Shown one piece after another: positions 44,013 through 52,600 of a DNA stretch of 64,000 nt (positions are counted from its first letter, which is position 1; each line of letters opens with the position of its first letter). Position numbers and translations under genes: made by a program. The DNA is from Protaetiibacter larvae. Lineage in GTDB: Bacteria > Actinomycetota > Actinomycetes > Actinomycetales > Microbacteriaceae. Location: NCBI RefSeq assembly GCF_008365275.1, contig NZ_CP043504.1:1426001-1490000 (forward strand). Direction: 5' to 3'. The notes below the pieces were generated by a model, which was given only the letters and a program-made list of their open reading frames with translations, had not been told where the DNA came from and searched no databases.

Positions 44013-44276
44013 TCAGTACCGTTCCTCGTCGCGCTGCTCGCGGAGGCTCGCGCTGAGGTCGGGCCCCGCTGCGGGCGCCGACAGCGTGCGGATGTCGCGC
44101 GCGGGAGCGGATGCTGTGCCGTCGGCGAGCATCCGCTCGATCGGGGTGGCGGGCAGCGGTACGAGCTGCGCGACGGCCCGGCCGCGATCCGTGATCACGA
44201 GCGACTCCCCGGCGGCGACTCGTGCGACCACCGCCGATGCGTTCTGCTTGAGCGCTCGGATGCCGATCTGCTCCAT
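44013..44276 (-). CDS. vapB: Phd/YefM-type VapB antitoxin
   Basis: An 87-residue protein starting MEQIGIRALKQNASAVVARV with VITDRGRAVAQLVP, the Phd/YefM DNA-binding fold. The C-terminal half (SLREQRDEERY) would bind the toxin. It lies upstream of vapC with no gap. Confidence 0.9.
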   Translation of the reverse strand: MEQIGIRALKQNASAVVARVAAGESLVITDRGRAVAQLVPLPATPIERMLADGTASAPARDIRTLSAPAAGPDLSASLREQRDEERY

Positions 44277-44385
44277 GTGCTACAAGGTAGCACTTGCTGG
44301 CATCGGGATGTCATGCACCCAGGTTGGCCGCATCCTGCGCTCGGTCGGTTCGCCGTCGGACGAGCCGTGGAGAACCCGGCCCGGC

Positions 44386-46119
44386 TCAGGCGGTGAAGAA
44401 CCCCCGCAACCGCTCCCGGAGCCCCGCATCCACGACGTACACGTACGTGCCGCGGATGCCGCGGGTCAGCAGCACCGTGTACACGTTGACGATGTACCGC
44501 AGCAGGTCGTCGTCGCTGTAGACCTTGCCGAGCGTCTTGTTGTTCTCCTTGCCCTTCACGTCGCGGTAGTCGTCCCGCGACGCGACGATGCGGCCCGCCG
44601 CGGCATCCCACCGGAGGTCGGGTCCGATGATGACGCCCGCGTAGTTGAGGTCGTAGCCCTGCACGGTGTGGATCGAGCCGACCTCGTCGAGCGAGCCGGG
44701 GGAGTTGATCCAGTCCTTCGCGGTGCTGTTCCAGCGCAGGCGTCGGCCGTCGAGCTCGATGTCGTGGGTGTCCGGATGCTTCTTCGAGCGCCAGTCCCAG
44801 GCGAAGCCGGCCACCAGCCGCGCGAGCCCGTGCTCGGCGTCGCGCTCGCGGATCGCATCCTCCATCGCCCCGAGGTCGTCGAAGAAGCGGAGGTCGTAGT
44901 CGCCGAGCTCGATGGGAGCGGCGGCCTCGCCACGCAGCACCGACCGCACGAACTCCACGTAGTCCTCGCCGGCGCGCACCCGCAGCTGCGACCTCAGCGG
45001 ATACAGCCGGTGCGCGGAGCGCGCCGCATCCGTGATGCGCGCCGTGGCCTCCGCCGACAGGTCCGCCGGCCGCACGCTCTGGTCCGCGTCGAGCAGCAGG
45101 ATGCGGTGGTCGCTCTGCGCGGTGATCCAGTCGAGCTGGGTGCGGGTGGCGTCGTCGGCGCCGAACAGCTTCACGTTGATGTCGCGGAAGTCCTTGTTGA
45201 GCACCCCGGACGCCTGGTTCGCCCGCTGGTTGAGCCGGTGCGTCTCGTCGACGAGCAGCAGGTCGAAGCGCTCGGCGGCTTTGCCCACCTGGAACGGGGT
45301 GAGCACCATCGACGGCGACAGCTTCGGCGTCTTGCGGAACACCCGCTGGATGGTCTGCCGCAACGACTGCTGCGGCACGACGAGCCCCATCCGAAAGCCC
45401 TGCAGCAGCTCGCGATGCTCGGGCACGAAGTATTCGGCGAAGCGCGAGTCGCGCTCGATGCCGTCGTCGTCGCGGTAGTCGCGGATGTCGGCGAGCAGCT
45501 TCATGAGGAAGATCGCCATGATCGTCTTGCCCGTGCCGGGGCGACCCTGGATGACGCTCGTGCTCGCGGTGCCGGTGGCGGCGAGATCCTCGAACAGCCC
45601 GTCGAGGATGTCTTCGACGGCGATCGCCTGGTCCGGGCTGAGCGACTTGAAGGGCGAGTACTTGAACAGCTCGCTGTTCTCGATCTCGGGGATGCTGCGC
45701 TCGAACAGCCCCTCGGCGCGCAGCTGCTCGAAGACGTCGCGGAACGACTCCCGGTACACCTCGCGGTCGTAGTAGGCGGCGTCCACGATGCCCTCGTTGC
45801 CGTTGAGCACGAGATAGCGCCCGTCGCCGGCGAACCAGCGGATGAGGTGCGACTCGAGGTCGAGGCACACCGACTTGTTGAAGGTGTCGTCGAGCACGAC
45901 GCGCACGGATGCGAGACCCTGCTTGGTGGTCGCGCCGAGGTGCTGCTTCATCCGGCTGGCGGCGTTGACGGTCTCGCCGACGTAGACCCGGCCGCGCGCG
46001 CCGCCGGCGCCGTCGATCACGTAGACGACGGGCCAGTTCGCGTGGCGCGGGTCTCGGCGGCCCCACTCTCGCGCCGCTCGCGCGGTGAACGCGAACCGTT
46101 CGAGGCTAGAGGGCGTCAT
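44386..46119 (-). CDS. GIY-YIG nuclease fused to DUF2075 helicase-like ATPase
   Basis: 577 residues. The N terminus (about 30-110) resembles a GIY-YIG endonuclease (VVYVIDG ... GRVYVGETVNAASR, catalytic-type Glu in LDLESHLIRWF). Walker A IQGRPGTGKT lies at 190-199, Walker B LLLVDETHRL, and SIHTVQGYDLNYAGVIIG and LLTRGIRGTYVYV complete a DUF2075/Schlafen-like ATPase. The ATG at 46119 is internal to the 3' end of the MazG-like gene (14-bp overlap), so they are one operon. The combination suggests nucleic-acid defence or repair; not proven. Confidence 0.85.
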   Translation of the reverse strand: MTPSSLERFAFTARAAREWGRRDPRHANWPVVYVIDGAGGARGRVYVGETVNAASRMKQHLGATTKQGLASVRVVLDDTFNKSVCLDLESHLIRWFAGDGRYLVLNGNEGIVDAAYYDREVYRESFRDVFEQLRAEGLFERSIPEIENSELFKYSPFKSLSPDQAIAVEDILDGLFEDLAATGTASTSVIQGRPGTGKTIMAIFLMKLLADIRDYRDDDGIERDSRFAEYFVPEHRELLQGFRMGLVVPQQSLRQTIQRVFRKTPKLSPSMVLTPFQVGKAAERFDLLLVDETHRLNQRANQASGVLNKDFRDINVKLFGADDATRTQLDWITAQSDHRILLLDADQSVRPADLSAEATARITDAARSAHRLYPLRSQLRVRAGEDYVEFVRSVLRGEAAAPIELGDYDLRFFDDLGAMEDAIRERDAEHGLARLVAGFAWDWRSKKHPDTHDIELDGRRLRWNSTAKDWINSPGSLDEVGSIHTVQGYDLNYAGVIIGPDLRWDAAAGRIVASRDDYRDVKGKENNKTLGKVYSDDDLLRYIVNVYTVLLTRGIRGTYVYVVDAGLRERLRGFFTA

Positions 46120-46426
46120 ACTTCGTGCTCCGGCCTTTCGCCTTCTCGACGGGATACTTGGCGCGGGTCTTCTCGAGCTTGCGCAGCACGAGCTCATCGG
46201 GATCCTCACCCAGCTTGTCGGCCAGCAGCAGGCAGTAGGTGAGCACGTCGGCGAGCTCGTCCTTGACCCGCTCCGGATCGGCGTCAGCGCTCCATTGGAA
46301 GCACTCGAGCAGCTCGCCCGCCTCGATCGAGATGCTCTTCGCGAGGTTCTCGGGGGAGTGGAACTGCGCCCAGTCGCGCTCGGCGACGAAGGTGCGGAGG
46401 GCGTCGCGGGTGTGCTCGGCGGTCAC
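46106..46426 (-). CDS. MazG-like nucleotide pyrophosphohydrolase
   Basis: A 106-residue all-alpha NTP pyrophosphatase of the compact MazG/RS21-C6 group. The metal-binding Glu/Asp pattern is SISIEAGELLECFQW and DELADVLTYCLLLADKLG. It hydrolyses (d)NTPs to monophosphates. GTG 46426 is chosen because the domain begins directly after it; an ATG at 46492 would cover the tRNA-like scar. It is upstream of and overlaps the GIY-YIG/DUF2075 gene. Confidence 0.85.
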   Translation of the reverse strand: MTAEHTRDALRTFVAERDWAQFHSPENLAKSISIEAGELLECFQWSADADPERVKDELADVLTYCLLLADKLGEDPDELVLRKLEKTRAKYPVEKAKGRSTKYDAL

Positions 46427-46488
46427 GGGATCACCGTAGCGCGACTGCTTCGAAGGGTTGCGGATCCGCGGCCTGCTGAGACGTTGCG

Positions 46489-46517
46489 TCAAGGGGTCGC
46501 AGGTTCAAATCTCCGCG
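46489..46517 (+). other. tRNA T-arm-like fragment, possible attachment scar
   Basis: gtcaaggggtcgcaggttcaaatct resembles the variable region, T stem and T loop (TTCAAAT) of a tRNA, but the 3' T-stem half and acceptor stem do not pair. No complete tRNA is present. It may be a remnant of an integration site next to the accessory genes. Confidence 0.35.
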
Positions 46518-46573
46518 CTTGCGGTACCTGCCTACGCCGAGAGCAGGCCTCGGGCGCCGCCGCGCCCGCTCCC

Positions 46574-47503
46574 TCAGCGGGGCAGCAGCGCACCAAGAAC
46601 GGCGGAGGCCGCCCATCCGAGAAGCGTCAACGCGATTGGCAGGAAGAGCAGGCCCAGGCAACCGCTGAGGATCACGGCGGCGACGCGACTGCTCGCGCCG
46701 GGCTGTATTGCCGGTTTGGGCGTTCTCGGCCGCTGCGATCGACGGGCGGTGGGGGTAGCCGCACGCACAGGGTAGTCAGGGTTGAGCGAAGGGCCGAGCG
46801 CCTCATTTAGTGCGTCGAATTCGCGCACAAGGTGAGCTCCCGGAGCGCTCGGGCGAAGTGTCTTCTGCCAGGTAGACGATTTCCGCGCCACCTCGGCTAT
46901 TCGGGTCACCTGTGCGTCGTTCAGCTGGCGTTCGCCGCAGATGACGGTGAGCAGTTGCTCTGCGGGAACCACCTCGATGGGCACGCCGTCGATCTCGTTG
47001 GGCGCGGTCTGCCGGAATGTCGAAGCGTCCACGAACGCGATCACCGACAGCACCGGTACCGCGAATCCGGCAGCTGCGGAGAGCTTCGCCTCCACCCGAC
47101 CGGCTTCGCCAGCTGAGCTGTGGAGGTATCGCTTCCCCACGCCGTTGACGTGCAAGCCGTGCCCGGCCGTCCAGATGGATGCGCCGGGGTGGTACTTGGT
47201 GTTGATGGTGAACACGCCACTCGGCCCGATCACGAGGTGGTCGACGTCGGCGCCCTGCGCGCCGAGGGGAACGGAATGCAGCACCGTGTATTCCGGCCCG
47301 AGGTAGCTGAGGATTCCGGCGACCGCCCGCTCGCCCAGCACGCCCCAATACCAGCCGCGCGAGTCGTCGTCGATGACGACTTCACCGGATTCCTCATCGA
47401 GACGGATTCGTCCCGCGTCCCACTCGGTCAGCAGCTTGACGATCAGAGCGTGGCCCGGTGCATGATCCGCGAGATCTCGGATGACGTAACCCGCTTCGCG
47501 CAC
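46574..47503 (-). CDS. NERD-domain protein with C-terminal membrane segment
   Basis: 309 residues, GTG start. The nuclease-related domain is seen at GERAVAGILSYLGPEYTVLHSVPL, GADVDHLVIGPSGVFTINTK and YH, matching the D-x-D-H-(x)n-G-V-(x)n-K pattern. A Pro/Arg-rich linker and one or two hydrophobic helices (VILSGCLGLLFLPIALTLL) end the protein, so it is probably membrane anchored with the domain in the cytoplasm. Function unknown. Confidence 0.85.
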   Translation of the reverse strand: MREAGYVIRDLADHAPGHALIVKLLTEWDAGRIRLDEESGEVVIDDDSRGWYWGVLGERAVAGILSYLGPEYTVLHSVPLGAQGADVDHLVIGPSGVFTINTKYHPGASIWTAGHGLHVNGVGKRYLHSSAGEAGRVEAKLSAAAGFAVPVLSVIAFVDASTFRQTAPNEIDGVPIEVVPAEQLLTVICGERQLNDAQVTRIAEVARKSSTWQKTLRPSAPGAHLVREFDALNEALGPSLNPDYPVRAATPTARRSQRPRTPKPAIQPGASSRVAAVILSGCLGLLFLPIALTLLGWAASAVLGALLPR

Positions 47504-47669
47504 GTATGCAGCATGGTTGCCCGTTGGATGAGTCGACAGACCCTCATTCGGGTGTGAGCCGGTGGGTTCGCCCCGCTGGGCGCCGTTGATTCATCGCCGC
47601 GCCTCGATCGGGGGACTGAAGCCGGGCGACCATGTGCGACAGGATGCGGTGGAGCAACGAGGGGGACAC

Positions 47670-48338
47670 GTGGCACAAGACCCGAACGCGGGCACCGCGG
47701 GTGGATCGGCGCAGCGCGAATACGAGCGGCGGCGTGCGAAGGATGAGGCCCGCATCCGCGACACCTGGGGCCAGGGGCGCATCGGGAGCATCGCCGTCGC
47801 GCTCACGCCGGAGCGTCAGAGCACGACGGCGTGGCGGGGCGGCGCAAACGGGGAGAAGGAGGTGGGTGCCGCCCTCGACTATCTCGCCGGCGAGAGCATC
47901 AAGGTGCTCCACGACCGCCGCATCCCGCGTAGCAAGGCGAACATCGACCACATCGCGATCACACCGCAGGGGGTGTGGGTGGTCGACGCGAAGCGCTACA
48001 AGAACCAGCGCCCCGCGCTGCGCGTCGACGGCGGCATCTTCCGTCCGCGCACCGAGCTGCTGGTCGTCGGCGGGCGCGACAAGACGTCGCTCATCGAGAG
48101 CATGTATAAGCAGGTCGAACGGGTTCGGGATGTCGTGGGCGAGGTGCCGGTGCGCGGCGTGCTGTGCTTCGTGGATGCGGACTGGCCGTTGTTCGGTGGC
48201 GATTTCGTGATCCGCGGCGTCGAGGTGCTGTGGCCTCGCCTGCTGCAGAAGCGAGTGGGGGCCGCGGGGGATACCGTGTGCGACGTCGCGGAGACCGCTG
48301 CGACGATCGCGGGCGTGTTCGGGCCGGCGCTGAGGTAG
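47670..48338 (+). CDS. NERD-domain protein, soluble
   Basis: A 222-residue protein. GGANGEKEVGAALDYLAGES, NIDHIAITPQGVWVVDAKRYK and GGRDKTSLIESM form the NERD nuclease-like domain, with Glu, Asp and Lys in the expected places. GTG 47670 has GAGGGGGA upstream; an in-frame start 108 bp earlier gives an unlikely N terminus. It is divergent from the other NERD gene. Confidence 0.85.
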   Translation: MAQDPNAGTAGGSAQREYERRRAKDEARIRDTWGQGRIGSIAVALTPERQSTTAWRGGANGEKEVGAALDYLAGESIKVLHDRRIPRSKANIDHIAITPQGVWVVDAKRYKNQRPALRVDGGIFRPRTELLVVGGRDKTSLIESMYKQVERVRDVVGEVPVRGVLCFVDADWPLFGGDFVIRGVEVLWPRLLQKRVGAAGDTVCDVAETAATIAGVFGPALR

Positions 48339-48451
48339 CACCGGGCCGGCTTCGCCGATCCGGACGATGAACTGGCCGCCCGCGGCCGCCGCATCCGCTC
48401 GAGCTTCGCGCGGCCCTGCTCGCGGGCGAGTGGGTCACGAGCGCGGCGCGG

Positions 48452-48682
48452 CTACAACCGCCTGCGCGACAGCTCGAGCTCGGCGCTCCGCGCGGCGATC
48501 ATCCCGACAAGCTCCTCGAGGGAGACCGCGTGCCCCGTCTCGGGATTGCAGAACGCGATCGGAGGGTATTCGCGAAGCGGGCCGAGCCGAGCATCCCAGT
48601 AGGGGCGATCGAAGACTTTCGTGCCCGAGGCCCCCGCCGAGAGCCCGAGCAGGGTCCACCATCCTTCGTGCGAGGCGCCCAT
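48452..48682 (-). CDS. Small protein, function unknown
   Basis: 76 residues from ATG 48682, preceded by GGAGAGGGG. The sequence (FDRPYWDARLGPLREYPPI, then NPETGHAVSLEELVGMI) looks like a real folded peptide; the longer frame is Arg/Pro-rich noise. No family is recognised. Confidence 0.55.
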   Translation of the reverse strand: MGASHEGWWTLLGLSAGASGTKVFDRPYWDARLGPLREYPPIAFCNPETGHAVSLEELVGMIAARSAELELSRRRL

Positions 48683-48870
48683 GTGGCTCACCCCTCTCCG
48701 GGGCTGCGCCCCATCGACCTTGCGCCGGCCGGTCGGCGGGCGCCCGTTCTTCCCCTGGGGCACCCGGGAGTCGATGGACTCGGGTTGCCGCGCGACCGGC
48801 CAGGTACCGACAGTCGCGACTCGTGAACGTGATACCCACCGTAGTGAGGGCGGGCGACATCGGCGTGGGC

Positions 48871-48953
48871 GGTGGTCTCGAGACGCGTCGCCCCTGCAGG
48901 GCGGCGCTCCTCGACCACCTGCGGGAAGGCGGGCGGCGCTCCTCGACCACCTG
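48871..48953. repeat. REP-like repeat cluster
   Basis: ggtggtctcgagacgcgtcg...gcggcgctcctcgaccacctg followed by a second half-unit ending cgctcctcgaccacctg, in reverse orientation to the 2430 copy. It fills most of the gap between the 76-residue gene and mazF; the rest of 48683-48870 shows nothing. Confidence 0.7.
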
Positions 48954-48972
48954 AGCAGCCCGAACCCGGCGG

Positions 48973-49308
48973 CTACAGCTCCAGGAAGTCGCGGATCCAC
49001 GCCCGAGCCGCGAGCAGCGTCTCGGCATCCGCTCGCCCCGCGTGGCCGACGATGCGGTCGCGGGAGACCGTGCGCACCTGCTCGGTCATCGCCCACGATC
49101 TCGACGGCAACCCGCCGCCGGCGACCGGCACGTGGTTCGGCCAGCCGCGGTCGACGCTCGTCAGGGGCACCACGATCGCGAGCGCGTCCACCTGCTGCAG
49201 ATAGTCGGCGCCGGCGACGACGAGCGCCGGGCGGCGCCCCGCCTGCTCACGGCCGACGGCGGCATCGGGGGCCACCCACACGAGGTCGCCGGGGGAGAGC
49301 TCAGGCAT
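48973..49308 (-). CDS. mazF: MazF/PemK-family toxin
   Basis: A 111-residue mRNA interferase fold: MPELSPGDLVWVAPD, RRPALVVAGADYL, ALAIVVPLTSVDRGWPNHV and AMTEQVRTVSRDRI. The start is placed at ATG 49308, overlapping the antitoxin end by 8 bp; ATG 49317 is an alternative. Confidence 0.9.
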   Translation of the reverse strand: MPELSPGDLVWVAPDAAVGREQAGRRPALVVAGADYLQQVDALAIVVPLTSVDRGWPNHVPVAGGGLPSRSWAMTEQVRTVSRDRIVGHAGRADAETLLAARAWIRDFLEL

Positions 49309-49522
49309 CCACCGCATCCCACGCCGCGGACTCGTCGCGATAGCTCTGCATCAGCTCAGGCGGCGTGCTGCGGATGGCGAACCCGAGCGCCTCGAAACGG
49401 CGGCGGCGGTCGTCGAGCTCGGCGAGGCGGGCGAGGTGCTCGCCGAGCGTGAGGTTGGCCGCGGATGCCTGCGATTTGAGGCGATCGCGGAGCTCGGTGG
49501 AGACCTTGATGGTCGTGGGCAT
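49301..49522 (-). CDS. mazE: MazE-like ribbon-helix-helix antitoxin
   Basis: 73 residues. TTIKVSTELRDRLKSQASAAN is a ribbon-helix-helix DNA-binding segment, followed by an acidic toxin-binding tail (LMQSYRDESAAWDAVDA). The ATG at 49522 follows the -10 box by 6 nt. Confidence 0.85.
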   Translation of the reverse strand: MPTTIKVSTELRDRLKSQASAANLTLGEHLARLAELDDRRRRFEALGFAIRSTPPELMQSYRDESAAWDAVDA

Positions 49523-49528
49523 GCTCGG

Positions 49529-49557
49529 AGCATACCGAGAGTATGACATCCCATCAA
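49529..49557 (-). promoter_or_regulatory. Promoter and operator of mazEF
   Basis: On the minus strand TTGATG (49557-49552) and TATGCT (49534-49529) are 17 bp apart, with the start codon 6 nt further on. A CATAC-n5-GTATG palindrome (49531-49545) covers the -10 box, the expected place for auto-repression by the antitoxin. The flanking 49541-49580 is unusually AT-rich. Confidence 0.7.
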
Positions 49558-49642
49558 TACATAAATTAATGAAGAAAGCCCTTGACATCGGATGTTTCCC
49601 TCCGCCAGGGTGAGTTCCGATTCTTTCGAGCAAAGGGGCCTG

Positions 49643-52600
49643 ATGAATCTCACGCGATCCTCGTCGTCCGCGCGCGGGCGTCTCGCATTGGCGATGACGC
49701 TCAGCTTCCTCCTCGCTCTCGGGCTTCTGATCCCGGGATCCGTGCCGGCGGCGAACGCCGCAACAGGTCGCGAGCTGCACGTCGCCACCACGGGCGCCGA
49801 CAGCAACCCCGGCACCGCCTCCCAGCCGTACCGCACCATCAACAAGGCCGCGCAGGAGGCGCAGGCGGGCGACCGCGTGGTCGTGCACGCGGGCCTCTAC
49901 CGCGAGACCGTCAAGCCCGCCCGCGGCGGCACCGACGAGAACAACCGCATCACCTACACGAGCGCCGGCGACGGCGAGGTCGTGATCAAGGGATCCGACG
50001 AGATCAACACCTGGGCCCCGTACAACGGCAACACCTGGCGGGTCGTGCTGCCCAATAGCTACTTCGGCAGCTACAACCCCTACGCCACCGGCCAGCCGCA
50101 GGGCGGCGGCGGAGGCACCTTCCCCGGCTACAACGCGGGCGACGTCTACCTGAACGAGCAGGCCTACTACGAGAAGGCCACCCTCGCCGCCGTGCAGTCA
50201 TCCGCGGGCAGCTGGTACTCCGAAGTCGCGGGCGGCAACACCACCATCTACGCCAACTTCGACGGCAACAACCCCAACGACAAGCTCGCCGAGATCAACG
50301 TGCGCCGCCAGGTGATCGCCCCGGACGTGTGGGGGCTCGGCTACATCACCATCCACGGCTTCACCGTGAAGCACGCAGCCGGCACCTACTCCGACTTCCC
50401 GAGCAACCCGCCCCGCCAGCAGGCCGGCGCCATCAGCGTCTCGGGCGGCCTCAAGTGGATCATCGAGAACAACATCGTCGTCAACGCGCGCACCATCTGC
50501 ATCGACATCGGTCTCGGCAGCGACGAATGGGCCGGCAACCGTCCCGGCAACGTGCGCACCAACTTCCACAACACGAGCGCCTACGGCTCGCACATCGTGC
50601 GCAACAACTACCTCGGCAAGTGCGGCCAGTCCGGCGTCGCCGGCGTCTTCTCCTGGCACTCGCAGATCCTCTACAACATGATCGAGGACACCAACTACCG
50701 CAACGAGTTCAGCGGCGCCGAGACCGCCCCCATCAAGGTCCACTACATGAACGAGGGCCTCATCAAGGGCAACTACATCAAGAACTCGCAGGGCGGCAAC
50801 TCGGCCGGCATTTGGACCGACTGGGGCAACCAGAACACCCGCGTCACCGGCAACATCGTGGTCAACACCCCCTGGGGCTACTACGCCGAGGCGGTGCACG
50901 GGCCGATCCTCGTCGACAACAACATCTTCATCGGCAACCGCGACATCCGGATGCTGGATGCCACGGGCATCGTCTACGCGCAGAACCTCTTCCTCGACAA
51001 CGGCAACATCAACGTCGACGGCGGCGGGCGCGACGCCTACTACTTCCAGCCGGGCACCATGAACGAGACCACCAAGCTCACGAGCCCGCAGACCTTCCAC
51101 TGGTTCAACAACCTCGTGCAGGGATCCACCCTGCCGAACAACGCCACCGGCAAGACCCAGATCAAGGAGGGCAACGCCACGGGCGTCATCTCGGGCGTCA
51201 GCTACACCTCCACCAACACGAGCATGACGCTCGACTTCACGCTCAACGCCTCGGGCATCACGGGCCTCACCCCGGTCACCCAGTCGCGCGTCGGCACCAT
51301 CCCGAACGCCAACCAGAGCATCCCGGCGGATGTGAACACCGACTTCTTCGGCCGACCCGTGGTCGCGGGTGCGGTCAAGGCCGGCCCGTTCGCCGACGTG
51401 AAGAACGGCGCCAACCACTACGTGCTGTGGCCGCCGGCCGGGCAGACCATCCCCACCCCGCCCGCCCCGCCGAGCGACGTGCCGGTGAACCTGGCGCTCA
51501 AGGCGGGCGTGCAGGCCACTGCCTCCTACCAGAGCGGCAGCTACGCGCCCCAGAACGCGATCGACGGCAACGGCTCCACGCGCTGGTCGAGCGACGGCAG
51601 CGGCGACAACAACGCCTGGCTGCAGGTGGATCTCGGCGCCCGCTACACGATCACGAACGTGGGCCTGCAGTGGGAGGCCGCCTACGGTCGCGGCTACAAG
51701 ATCCAGGTGTCCGACAACGGCCAGAGCTGGCAGGACGCCTACTCCACCACCACCGGCGCCGGCGGCACCGAGACGGTGAGCGTGCGCAAGGACGCCCGCT
51801 ACGTGCGGATGCAGGGGGTCACCCCCGCCACCGCGTGGGGCTACTCGCTCTACGAGTTCCAGGTGTTCGGCACCCCGATCGCACCCGTCGTCGCCACCAA
51901 CCTCGCCCTCAACCGCCCGAGCTCGGCCTACACCGCCTCCTCGCAGTCGAACGACGGCAGCGGCGAGACCAACAGCCAGCCGCAGAACGACCGCTCGGCC
52001 TTCCGCGCCTTCGACGGCAACACCGGCACCCGGTGGGGGTCGAACGGCGGCAACACCAACTGGCTGCAGGTGGACCTCGGCTCGAGTCAGAGCATCGGCC
52101 GCGTCGTGCTCAAGTGGGAGGCCGCCTACGCCTCGCAGTACCTGATCCAGGTGTCCGACAACGGCAGCAGCTGGAGCACGGTGCACACCCACAACAACGC
52201 TGCCCCGACGGGCGATCACGTCGACGAGATCGCGCTCACGACCCCCGCGAACGGACGCTTCGTGCGGGTGCAGGGCCAGCTCGCGGCCACCCAGTGGGGG
52301 CTCTCGCTCTACGAGTTCGAGGTGTACGGACCGGGCGCGACCAACCCGAATCCTCCGACGAATCCTCCGACCAATCCGCCGACGAACCCCTCGGGGCCCG
52401 TCGCACCGCTCCCGAGCAACCCCGCCAAGACCGCGGCGTCCACGAGCTACCCGCAGAGCTACGGCGACTGGGCCAACGGCCTCCTCGCGGGCAACGGCAA
52501 GCAGGGCATCATCGTGTTCGGCAACCCGCGCGACGAGACCGTCGTCGTCACCGACCGCGACTTCTTCATGGCGCGCAGCGAAGCCCGCCCCCACCGCACC

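Noticed and set aside
46489-46517. A complete functional tRNA
   Set aside because: Only a T-loop-like piece is present; acceptor, D and anticodon arms cannot be folded.
48345-48450. Possible pseudogene fragment (ELAARGRRIR then ALLAGEW after a 1-nt shift)
   Set aside because: Too short and unlike any family I can name; may be chance.
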